Source: an uncultured Clostridia bacterium | GTDB taxonomy: Bacteria; Bacillota; Clostridia; Christensenellales; UBA1242 | Length of the DNA: 11,687 bases | Assembly (NCBI GenBank): GCA_947089305.1 | Contig: CAMUJQ010000030.1 | Location: 1 to 11,687 of the forward strand | Direction of reading: 5' to 3' | Part shown: one piece after another, positions 1 to 5,458 of the stretch | Layout: the number at the start of each line of letters is the position of its first letter | Position numbering within the stretch: position 1 is the stretch's first letter | Notes under the pieces: model-generated | Databases searched by the model: none | What the model was told of the DNA's origin: nothing | Seen by the model: the letters and a program-made list of their open reading frames with translations, nothing else | Program-made: the position numbers and the translations under genes

Positions 1-316
1 ATCTGTTTTGATTTTTGTGTGCAGCAAAATAAACATTATCCATTTCAAAATCTAATTTTTTTATGCTTTTAATATCAAAAAATCCCGTTTCTTCAGTCAT
101 TTCGCGAATTGCAGAAACAAAAGGATTTTCACCCTCTTCTATTCCTCCTTGAACTAATACGTTCCAACCAAACTTTTTGTTATGTAAATATAAATATTTG
201 TTTTCAGTTGGATGTTTAATTACAAGCATTATGCAATCTCTATAAACTGTTTTTGCACTGGCATTTAATTTATTTTCGTCTATGCTTTCAATAATTGGAA
301 CAATTGTATTTTTCAT
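1..316 (-). CDS. Nudix hydrolase, C-terminus cut by window edge
   Basis: The first 105 residues are visible; the rest lies beyond base 1. Nudix enzymes hydrolyse nucleoside diphosphates linked to another moiety (for example oxidised or non-canonical NTPs, or ADP-ribose); the substrate cannot be told here. Residues about 57-79 form a complete Nudix box, GX5EX7REUXEEXGU: a GGIEEGE segment followed by REMTEETGF. The Arg and Glu residues that bind the catalytic Mg2+ are all present. The start ATG at 316 follows a strong AAAAGGAGAA site ending seven bases upstream. It is the last visible gene of a minus-strand group headed by tRNA-Thr and the YqfO-like gene; the 106-bp gap to the latter has no clear terminator. 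Family assignment is secure, substrate unknown. Confidence 0.9.
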   Translation of the reverse strand, partial: MKNTIVPIIESIDENKLNASAKTVYRDCIMLVIKHPTENKYLYLHNKKFGWNVLVQGGIEEGENPFVSAIREMTEETGFFDIKSIKKLDFEMDNVYFAAHKNQNR

Positions 317-422
317 TTTGTTCTCCTTTTAAAATTTATTTTAAGTTATTACTTTCTTATCAATAATTAAATTCTTGCTTGGTTATCTAATTTCTGTAAA
401 ACCTTTAAAAGCTTTATATAAA

Positions 423-761
423 TTAAAAATCCTTTTCATCTAATAATGGATAAATATCAATTGCAGGTTCTTCATAGGGATGCACTTCTCTAAGTTTTTT
501 AATTACTTGTTTAACTTTTTCAACGTCGCAAATAAACTCTAACTTTTCTTCCTCTACAAATTCTAATTTATTTTGTGTTCCTATATATGGATTTGCTTTT
601 TCATTTGGTCTAAATGTTCCAACGCTTTTTACTGAGGATGTGCAATAATCATAATCTCCAATTACACCTGCCCCTTCTCTACAAACAGCAGTTCTAACTT
701 TTTCTACGTCTTCAATTGGAATTGTAACAAAAATTTTCACTCTTTTTATTTCAAAATTCAT
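423..761 (-). CDS. Stand-alone YqfO/NIF3-insert domain protein
   Basis: This 112-residue protein resembles the domain inserted in the middle of YqfO-type NIF3 proteins, a CutA/PII-like alpha/beta fold that also occurs alone as a roughly 100-residue protein. Visible family marks are the N-terminal beta strand KIFVTIP, the GAGVIGDYDYC segment (residues about 30-40), the GTFRPNEKANPYIG segment (about 48-61) and the C-terminal HPYEEPAIDIYPL (about 94-106). No NIF3 metal-binding core flanks it, so this is the single-domain form, not a broken NIF3. Its biochemical role is not established; a regulatory or metal-binding role is inferred from fold relatives. GGAG lies a few bases before the ATG. Only 32 bp separate it from the upstream tRNA-Thr, with no terminator and no room for a separate promoter, so it is probably read from the tRNA promoter. 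Confidence 0.85.
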   Translation of the reverse strand: MNFEIKRVKIFVTIPIEDVEKVRTAVCREGAGVIGDYDYCTSSVKSVGTFRPNEKANPYIGTQNKLEFVEEEKLEFICDVEKVKQVIKKLREVHPYEEPAIDIYPLLDEKDF

Positions 762-793
762 ATTTTCTCCAAAACAACTTTTGATTAAATAAA

Positions 794-869
794 TGGAGCT
801 CCTGGGCGGATTCGAACCGCCGACCTATTGATTACGAATCAATTGCTCTACCACCTGAGCCACAGAAGC
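794..869 (-). tRNA. tRNA-Thr (anticodon CGT)
   Basis: A 76-nt cloverleaf can be drawn on the minus strand. The acceptor arms GCTTCTG and CAGGAGC pair over 7 bp with one G-T wobble, followed by discriminator T and an encoded CCA (794-796). The D arm contains GGCTCAGGTGGTAGAGC. The anticodon arm ATTGA-TTCGTAA-TCAAT presents CGT (834-836 on the plus strand as ACG), which reads the Thr codon ACG. The T arm has GGCGG-TTCGAAT-CCGCC. A strong promoter sits just upstream, and there is no terminator before the next gene. Confidence 0.96.
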
Positions 870-878
870 ATTTAGTTA

Positions 879-907
879 ATTATATGTTTTTAACATATTT
901 TAGTCAA
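879..907 (-). promoter_or_regulatory. Promoter of tRNA-Thr / yqfO-like / nudix unit
   Basis: On the minus strand, TTGACT (902-907) and a perfect TATAAT (879-884) are separated by exactly 17 bp. Transcription would begin near 872, about three bases before the mature tRNA 5' end. It lies in the 113-bp space shared with the divergent DUF308 gene, whose own plus-strand promoter is not obvious (weak TATAAA boxes at 936 and 961 without a good -35). Confidence 0.85.
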
Positions 908-982
908 GTATATTAAAGGTTTTAAAATATTAGTTTATAAAACAAAATTATGTAAACAATTATAAAGATATAGGAGTTTTCT

Positions 983-1903
983 ATGAAAAATTTTTTTAAT
1001 AAAACTAACACATTTTATATAATTAGTGCTTTACTTTATTTAGCCCTAGGATTAGTGTGTGTTATAATTCCAGCACAAATTACAACAGCTATTCCCTACA
1101 TTATAGGATCAGTTTTAATTGTAAACGGCGCATTAAGATTGATTGGATATTTTACAAATCAAAAAACACTTGCTTTTGGCTTTACAGTTTATGGTTTAGC
1201 TGAAGGAATTTTAGATATACTTTTAGCCATAATAATTTTTATAAATGCAAGCATATCTTTAGTTGTTATTGCTGTTATAATCGGGATATGGGCGCTAATA
1301 AGTGGCATAGTAAACATCAACTATGCCATAAATAAAGCCACAAATAAACAAGAATGTATTTTAAATTTTGTGTTTGCTGTTGTACAAATTGTTATAGGAA
1401 TAATTCTATTCTTCAACTTTAAAGGTGGCATTACCGTAAGTATAGTAATAGTTGGAATATATCTACTTTTCTTATGTGTAAGTTTAATATTAACCAAAGT
1501 TATATTGCTTAACAAATTTAATGAAGTTAAAACAAAAGTTGAACATGCAATTGACCCAACTCATGTTGTTATAAATAGTAAAAAGAATAATGCTCAAACT
1601 GCTCAAATTGAAAATCAACAAGAAGCTTCAACTTCTACACAATTAAATAAAGATACTAATAAACCTAGCAGTAAAGCAAATACTAATTCTAAAAAAGAGC
1701 AAACTCCAAGTTCAAACAAAAAAATAAATTCAACTCAAGAAAAACAAAGCACTCAAACACCTTCCTCAAATAAAAAAACTAATACTTCCAAACAGCAAAA
1801 AGACCAGGCAACCAAAACCAACCAAAGTGAAACAAAAAATAAAAATCAATCTAACTCAAAAAAAAGAGCGCCTACACAAAGTAAAAAAAGTAGTTCTAAT
1901 TAA
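983..1903 (+). CDS. DUF308/HdeD-like membrane protein with long polar tail
   Basis: 306 residues. Six hydrophobic segments fill about 11-172 (roughly 11-30, 36-57, 63-87, 90-115, 124-146, 149-172). Paired membrane helices with Gly-rich turns such as GIWALISGIVNINYAI are typical of the DUF308/HdeD family, whose E. coli member HdeD is linked to acid resistance; the role here is unknown. From about 178 to the end the protein is a hydrophilic, low-complexity tail of Lys, Ser, Thr, Asn and Gln, with few acidic residues, expected to be disordered and basic. It contains a near-duplicated decamer (QTPSSNKKIN at 240-249 and QTPSSNKKTN at 258-267). The tail is not part of the usual family (roughly 170-200 residues). 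The start is supported by TAGGAG six bases upstream. The last codons form one arm of the terminator shared with rlmD. Confidence 0.82.
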   Translation: MKNFFNKTNTFYIISALLYLALGLVCVIIPAQITTAIPYIIGSVLIVNGALRLIGYFTNQKTLAFGFTVYGLAEGILDILLAIIIFINASISLVVIAVIIGIWALISGIVNINYAINKATNKQECILNFVFAVVQIVIGIILFFNFKGGITVSIVIVGIYLLFLCVSLILTKVILLNKFNEVKTKVEHAIDPTHVVINSKKNNAQTAQIENQQEASTSTQLNKDTNKPSSKANTNSKKEQTPSSNKKINSTQEKQSTQTPSSNKKTNTSKQQKDQATKTNQSETKNKNQSNSKKRAPTQSKKSSSN

Positions 1904-1912
1904 ACTACTTTT
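1886..1912. terminator. Bidirectional terminator built from two gene ends
   Basis: A perfect 10-bp stem, AAAAGTAGTT (1886-1895) with AACTACTTTT (1903-1912), has a 7-nt loop. A-rich sequence precedes it and T-rich sequence follows it on both strands, so it can stop both the DUF308 gene and the rlmD operon. The TAA of the plus gene (1901-1903) and the TAG of the minus gene (1905-1907) both lie inside the hairpin. Confidence 0.88.
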
Positions 1913-3257
1913 CTTTTTTAATTAATTTAACAACTGTTTCAATATGTTTTGTTTTTGGAAACATGTTAAAAGGTGTAATTTCATCAACATTAAAAGCATT
2001 GTTTGTTAACTCATCTAATAATTTAATATCTCTTGCAAGAGTAGTTTCATCACAACTAACATATATAATTTTATTTGGCAAATTTTTTGCTATAGTTTCA
2101 ATAACAGAAGAAGACACACCTTTTCTAGGTGGATCTAAAACAAGAGTATAATTTTTTAAATTTAAATTTGGTAAAATTTGAGCTGTGTCTCCTGCATAAT
2201 TTTGTATATTTGTAATATTGTGCAATTTACATAATTTGTTTGCACTTTCAACAGCACTTTTTACAATTTCTATTCCAATAACTTTTTTGCAAGTTTTTGC
2301 CATTAAACAACTTAAAACTCCTGCCCCACTATATGCATCAACCACAAGTTCTTCATCTTTAACAAGCTCTAAAACTTTGTTATATATCATATCTCTAACA
2401 TTGTTATTTACTTGTAAAAATGAAGCTGGTGTAATCTGTAAATTTAAGCCTAAAATATTAACACTTAAAAATTCCTCTCCACTTAAAAATCTAAAATCAA
2501 ATGAAGTTATTAAACTTGATTTTTCTGTGTTTATGTTTTGATATAAACTATACTTAATATTTTTTTCTTCTAATAAATCAGTTAAAAATTTAATATTTTT
2601 TAATTCATCTAAGCCATTTGTCACAATTGTAATTTGAAAAGCCTTATCTAATTTTCTAAGTACAATATGTCTAATAAAACCTTTGCAAGTTTTAGAATCG
2701 TAAATTGCCACATTATTTACTATTAAATATTTTTTTATTAAATTCAAAATATCAAAAAAGTCACTTTCTACTAAACTACAATCTTTTATAGCTATATAGT
2801 TTTTACTATCTTCTTCAAAAAGCACAAACTCAATTTCATTATTAATTTTTCTAACTGCAAGAGAAATTTTGTTTCTATACTTATAATCAAGTTCTCCACT
2901 TACACAGTTATTAACTCGCACGTCTATACCAGCAATTTTTTTAAAAGTATCTTTTACTTTATTTGTTTTTGCTTCTAATTCTTTTTTGTATGCAAGGTGT
3001 TGATAACAACAACCACCACAAACTTCAAAATATGGACATTTAGGCTCAATTCTATCCAAACTTTTTTCAATAATTTTTAAAAGTTTAGCAACAGCAAAAT
3101 TGCTTTTAATTTTTGTTATTTGAACTTTAACTTTTTCACATGGTAATGCTCCGGCAACAAAAATAGGATAACCAAAGTTTTTGCTTATCCCTTCTCCATT
3201 GTAGCCAAGTGCAACAATATCTAATATTAAAATGTCATTTAACTTTAACTCTATCAT
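1905..3257 (-). CDS. rlmD: 23S rRNA (uracil-5-)-methyltransferase RlmD/RlmCD
   Basis: A 450-residue RumA/TrmA-family enzyme that transfers a methyl group from SAM to C5 of uracil in RNA. Order of parts: N-terminal TRAM RNA-binding domain (about 1-62); Fe-S cluster ligands C74, C80, C83 (CX5CX2C) and C160; central domain; C-terminal Rossmann methyltransferase with DAYSGAG (307-313), DPPRKG (375-380), the catalytic nucleophile C402 in SCDETTLARD and the general base E440 in HIETVV. The family usually has SCNPATLARD, so the Asn-Pro is replaced by Asp-Glu while the Cys is kept. The cluster ligands favour RlmD or the dual-site Bacillota RlmCD (U747 and U1939) over TrmA; which of these cannot be decided. 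The ATG directly abuts the preceding stop (TAAATG) and has no clear Shine-Dalgarno, so translational coupling is likely. Last gene of its operon. Confidence 0.94.
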   Translation of the reverse strand: MIELKLNDILILDIVALGYNGEGISKNFGYPIFVAGALPCEKVKVQITKIKSNFAVAKLLKIIEKSLDRIEPKCPYFEVCGGCCYQHLAYKKELEAKTNKVKDTFKKIAGIDVRVNNCVSGELDYKYRNKISLAVRKINNEIEFVLFEEDSKNYIAIKDCSLVESDFFDILNLIKKYLIVNNVAIYDSKTCKGFIRHIVLRKLDKAFQITIVTNGLDELKNIKFLTDLLEEKNIKYSLYQNINTEKSSLITSFDFRFLSGEEFLSVNILGLNLQITPASFLQVNNNVRDMIYNKVLELVKDEELVVDAYSGAGVLSCLMAKTCKKVIGIEIVKSAVESANKLCKLHNITNIQNYAGDTAQILPNLNLKNYTLVLDPPRKGVSSSVIETIAKNLPNKIIYVSCDETTLARDIKLLDELTNNAFNVDEITPFNMFPKTKHIETVVKLIKKEK

Positions 3258-3782
3258 TTAAATATGCTTTTTAAAAGGTTTAATTATATCTTTAGAATAT
3301 TCATAGAATTTTTGAAAATAATTTGTTCCATTTTGCTTATCATAAATTTTGCTTTGCATAACAGCATCTAATTTATCAATAGCCTTCACAAATTTTGCTT
3401 CTCGCGTTCTACCTTCTTCAAACTCTAACCACAATGTTAAAATTTCTGGCATGTTGCATTCGCGAGCAATTCGTTCAGCACAAGCTTTTTCTATATTATA
3501 TTTTTCTTCTTTATTTATTTCTTGTTTAATTACTTCTTGTGGAACGTGGTCACCTGCATCAATTTCACAAAGTTCGTGATACATAGTCATTTTTAAAACT
3601 TTTAATTCGTCAAGGTTAAGTTTTTCTTTACTCATAATTTCAAGAGCAAGAATTGCCATAGAAAAAGTATGTTCAGCATCACTTTCAACTCTTCCTGTTT
3701 GTTTATCTGAAATATTTCTAATAATCCAACCTTTACGTAATAAATTTTTTAATTTATAAATTTCCTCATAGAGTATACTCAT
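3258..3782 (-). CDS. HD-domain hydrolase, YfbR/HDDC2-like 5'-nucleotidase
   Basis: 174 residues. The layout matches the HD_3 family (E. coli YfbR, human HDDC2), metal-dependent phosphohydrolases that dephosphorylate deoxynucleoside monophosphates. Visible marks: substrate-side W19 in RKGWIIRN, first metal ligand H38 in ESDAEH, H69-E70 where HD is usual, E73 and D78 in the ELCEIDAGD stretch, and D136 in the AIDKLDAVMQ helix, which corresponds to the last metal ligand. The D to E change in the namesake HD pair is the one oddity; Glu may still bind metal. The ATG directly follows the upstream gene's TAA (TAAATG), and an AAAGGA site lies within the end of that gene, so it is coupled. Nucleotide-pool cleaning is inferred from the family, not shown. 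Confidence 0.82.
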   Translation of the reverse strand: MSILYEEIYKLKNLLRKGWIIRNISDKQTGRVESDAEHTFSMAILALEIMSKEKLNLDELKVLKMTMYHELCEIDAGDHVPQEVIKQEINKEEKYNIEKACAERIARECNMPEILTLWLEFEEGRTREAKFVKAIDKLDAVMQSKIYDKQNGTNYFQKFYEYSKDIIKPFKKHI

Positions 3783-4376
3783 TTAATTTTCCTTTCTAAT
3801 TATATCAAAACTAATTTTAGCATTTAATAATTGCAAAATTTTATTCTTATCATGTCTTAACCTAGCCCTTTCAAAAAAGAATAAGTCAACGCATTCCCAC
3901 ATAAATACCCATGCAATAATTTCAATTATTAACGTTAAAATTGCAGGAGTGTTTACCATTTCAATTAACCACCAAAAACCTAAAAATGCAAGAGCTAAAA
4001 CAAAAGTAGATAAAACAGCAAACAAATTAGATTTTAATTTTCTTTCAATTTCATAAAATTGGTTTGTGTAATAATTTTTAATTGATTTAGAAAAATTATC
4101 TTTATTATTTTCATTAATATCAGCACATTTTATTTTTAAATGCAAATTACTTGTAACTGGTATTGCATTAGTTGCGTTTTTTAAATAGCCTGCCATTTCC
4201 TCACTAATTACAACATTTTCTCTATCTCTATATGGAGATAAAAAATCGTCATCTTCATCAACCCCAACATTAATAATTGAATTTCCTTCTTCATCAAGCA
4301 TAATTGGTTGAGTTTTTGCATCTTTAACAGCTTCGCGGCGTTTTTTTCTTAAAGCAAAAAATTCTTTAATTTTCAT
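3783..4376 (-). CDS. Two-helix membrane protein of unknown function, paralog B
   Basis: 197 residues that I do not recognise. It begins with a basic stretch (RKKRR at 10-14), followed by a soluble, acid-rich part (GVDEDDDFLSPY, about 38-49; VISEEMAGYLKNATNAIPV, about 56-74) and a conserved SKSIKNYYTNQFYEIE helix (about 96-111). Two membrane helices follow at about 116-138 and 143-165, then a short charged tail ending NKILQLLNAKISFDII. No signal peptide is present; both ends are probably cytoplasmic. It is clearly related along its whole length to the gene just upstream (24 bp gap), so the pair arose by tandem duplication and may form a hetero-oligomer. AAAGGAAA precedes the ATG. Its TAA abuts the HD gene's start. 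It is not obviously an enzyme, transporter or toxin. Confidence 0.8.
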   Translation of the reverse strand: MKIKEFFALRKKRREAVKDAKTQPIMLDEEGNSIINVGVDEDDDFLSPYRDRENVVISEEMAGYLKNATNAIPVTSNLHLKIKCADINENNKDNFSKSIKNYYTNQFYEIERKLKSNLFAVLSTFVLALAFLGFWWLIEMVNTPAILTLIIEIIAWVFMWECVDLFFFERARLRHDKNKILQLLNAKISFDIIRKEN

Positions 4377-4400
4377 ATATTTCCTTTTTTAAAATTTTAA

Positions 4401-4991
4401 TTATTTCAAAGTTTGTTTTATTAAATCGAAGGTTATTTTTGCATCCAAAATTTGCAATACCTTATTGCGCCTATGCCTTAGCGCGCTTTGCTTTACAAAT
4501 AATAATTCAATAGTTTGCCCAACAAATGCCCATGCAATAATTTGAATAACCATTCTAACCACTGCTGGAAGTTGATATTTTTCAGCAAAAACCCAGGCTG
4601 TTAAAAATATTAGTGCAAAAAAAATTGTTAACATCATAGTATAAATATTTTTTCTAATAAGACGCTTTATTTCAAAAAGTTGATTTGCATAATAATTTTT
4701 AATTGCCTTAGAAAAATTGTTTTTATTAGATTCATCAGCTTTCTTATATCTAAAACGCAAATGCAACTTATTTTTAACTGGAATTGCGTCTGTTGCATTT
4801 CTTAAATAACCAGCAAGTTCTTCACTTATAGCCATGTTTTTTCTATCGCTATAGCTAGATAAAAAACTTTCTCCTTCATCAACACTAATATTAACAACTG
4901 AATTTAATTTTTCATCAATGTAAGTAGGTCTTGAAGTTACTTGTTTTTCAATTTCATTTCTTCTTTTTCTTTGTTCAAAATATGCGCCCAT
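4401..4991 (-). CDS. Two-helix membrane protein of unknown function, paralog A
   Basis: 196 residues from the preferred ATG at 4991. An upstream in-frame ATG at 5054 would add 21 residues, but it lies only about eight bases past the predicted transcription start, has no Shine-Dalgarno, and the extension has no counterpart in the paralog. The 4991 start has AGGTGG (5004-5009) upstream, 12 bases away and so a little far, and gives almost the same length as the neighbour. Shared blocks with paralog B include RKRR, a VDEGESFLSSY-type acidic block, AISEELAGYLRNATDAIPV, LHLRFR, NNFSKAIKNYYANQLFEIKR, two membrane helices (about 115-137 and 142-165) and the NKVLQILDAKITFDLI tail. First gene of the operon that also holds the HD hydrolase and rlmD. 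Function unknown. Confidence 0.8.
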   Translation of the reverse strand: MGAYFEQRKRRNEIEKQVTSRPTYIDEKLNSVVNISVDEGESFLSSYSDRKNMAISEELAGYLRNATDAIPVKNKLHLRFRYKKADESNKNNFSKAIKNYYANQLFEIKRLIRKNIYTMMLTIFFALIFLTAWVFAEKYQLPAVVRMVIQIIAWAFVGQTIELLFVKQSALRHRRNKVLQILDAKITFDLIKQTLK

Positions 4992-5068
4992 TTTCTTTTG
5001 TATCCACCTAATTATATTATAACTATTAATTATATTTTTGCAAAACTTTTTCATAAAAAAATTTGCAA

Positions 5069-5098
5069 ATTATAATTAAATTAAAAATAAATTAACAA
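5069..5098 (-). promoter_or_regulatory. Promoter of the membrane-pair/HD/rlmD operon
   Basis: On the minus strand, TTGTTA (5093-5098) and a perfect TATAAT (5069-5074) are 18 bp apart, predicting a start near 5062. This placing is one reason to prefer the 4991 start codon for the first gene. Its -35 box is 7 bp from the -35 box of the tRNA-Leu promoter, which faces the other way. Confidence 0.7.
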
Positions 5099-5105
5099 AA
5101 ATTTA

Positions 5106-5134
5106 TTGCAATATAATTTTTTTTGTGTTACAAT
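5106..5134 (+). promoter_or_regulatory. Promoter of tRNA-Leu
   Basis: TTGCAA (5106-5111) and TACAAT (5129-5134) are separated by 17 bp. Transcription would start near 5141, four bases before the tRNA. It is back to back with the promoter of the minus-strand operon. Confidence 0.8.
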
Positions 5135-5144
5135 TTAACTACAT

Positions 5145-5230
5145 GGCGCAGTGGTGGAATGGCAGACGCGACAGACTCAAAATCTGTTGAAGGCAACTTC
5201 GTGTGGGTTCAAGTCCCACCTGCGCCACCA
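5145..5230 (+). tRNA. tRNA-Leu (anticodon CAA)
   Basis: An 86-nt class II tRNA. GGCGCAG (5145-5151) pairs perfectly with CTGCGCC (5220-5226); discriminator A and an encoded CCA (5228-5230) follow. The anticodon arm ACAGA-CTCAAAA-TCTGT presents CAA (5178-5180) for the Leu codon TTG. A long variable arm (TTGAAGGCAACTTCG region) and a T arm GTGGG-TTCAAGT-CCCAC complete the cloverleaf. The long variable arm and discriminator A agree with leucine identity. It has its own promoter and terminator. Confidence 0.96.
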
Positions 5231-5231
5231 T

Positions 5232-5257
5232 AAAATGACCTTTTGGTCATTTTTTTA
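5232..5257 (+). terminator. tRNA-Leu terminator
   Basis: AAAATGACC (5232-5240), loop TTTT, GGTCATTTT (5245-5253), continuing into a run of seven T. It starts two bases after the tRNA CCA. Confidence 0.9.
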
Positions 5258-5275
5258 TATATCTTGTTGGACTTT

Positions 5276-5366
5276 ACAAATGCACCGCATTTGTGTGTGC
5301 GTTGCACACTGAACCCACACTCGTGTGGCTGACGTACGAAGCGTTTGAAAGCAAGCTTTCCGCTTC
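5276..5366 (+). repeat. String of four short hairpins, GC-rich
   Basis: Four perfect or near-perfect inverted repeats follow one another: 5276-5294 (ACAAATGC, 3-nt loop), 5295-5309 (GTGTGC, 3-nt loop), 5315-5328 (CCACA arms, CTCG loop) and 5338-5366 (GAAGCG outer arms, GAAAG inner arms, CAAG loop, TTT bulge on one side). About half the bases are G or C, against roughly a quarter in the surroundings. No ribosome binding site or credible reading frame is present. The third hairpin is built from tRNA-Leu sequence: 5311-5320 is the inverted form of 5201-5210, and 5321-5328 repeats 5199-5206 directly. It could be a structured RNA, a mobile palindromic repeat or a rearrangement scar. Confidence 0.7.
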
Positions 5367-5376
5367 TTCTATATGG

Positions 5377-5422
5377 CAAGTCCCACCTGCGCCACCATAA
5401 AATGACCAAAAGGTCATTTTTT
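5377..5422 (+). repeat. Duplicated 3' end of tRNA-Leu with its terminator
   Basis: Bases 5377-5407 repeat 5210-5240 exactly (31 bp, offset 167): half the T arm, the acceptor 3' strand, CCA and the first arm of the terminator. The two copies then differ only in the hairpin loop (TTTT at 5241-5244, AAAA at 5408-5411) and match again through GGTCATTTTTT. The rest of a second tRNA is absent, so this is a tRNA fragment, not a gene. Such duplicated tRNA 3' ends are typical of integration sites, but no integrase or cargo is present between the copies. Confidence 0.9.
5399..5422 (+). terminator. Second terminator, loop reversed
   Basis: AAAATGACC (5399-5407), loop AAAA, GGTCATTTT (5412-5420), then two further T. 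It is the copy of the tRNA-Leu terminator with the loop in reverse complement, and would catch transcripts that pass the first terminator and the hairpin string. Confidence 0.8.
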
Positions 5423-5423
5423 A

Positions 5424-5452
5424 TTGACTGCCACACGAATTTATGATAAAAT
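5424..5452 (+). promoter_or_regulatory. Promoter giving a leaderless start at 5459
   Basis: TTGACT (5424-5429) and TAAAAT (5447-5452) are 17 bp apart. The expected transcription start, about seven bases after the -10 box, falls on or next to the A of the ATG at 5459, and there is no Shine-Dalgarno before that ATG. Confidence 0.65.
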
Positions 5453-5458
5453 TAATTT

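Noticed and set aside
1963..2541. Plus-strand open frames inside rlmD, and similar frames inside glyS, glnS and the HD gene
   Set aside because: They are shadows of well-supported genes on the other strand or in another frame, without ribosome binding sites.
4992..5054. The longer start of the first membrane-protein gene at 5054
   Set aside because: There is no Shine-Dalgarno, it is almost at the predicted transcription start, and the added residues have no match in the paralog.
5276..5366. The hairpin string as a CRISPR array or integron attC site
   Set aside because: The hairpins differ from one another, have no equal repeats or spacers, and no R/L box arrangement or integrase is visible.
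5145..5422. A full genomic island bounded by att sites at tRNA-Leu
   Set aside because: Only about 120 bp of non-duplicated sequence lies between the repeated tRNA ends, with no integrase or cargo gene.
5209..5436. A 75-codon minus-strand open frame across the tRNA-Leu 3' end, the hairpins and the tRNA fragment
   Set aside because: It overlaps a real tRNA and two terminators, has no credible ribosome binding site, and owes its length to the GC-rich repeat sequence.
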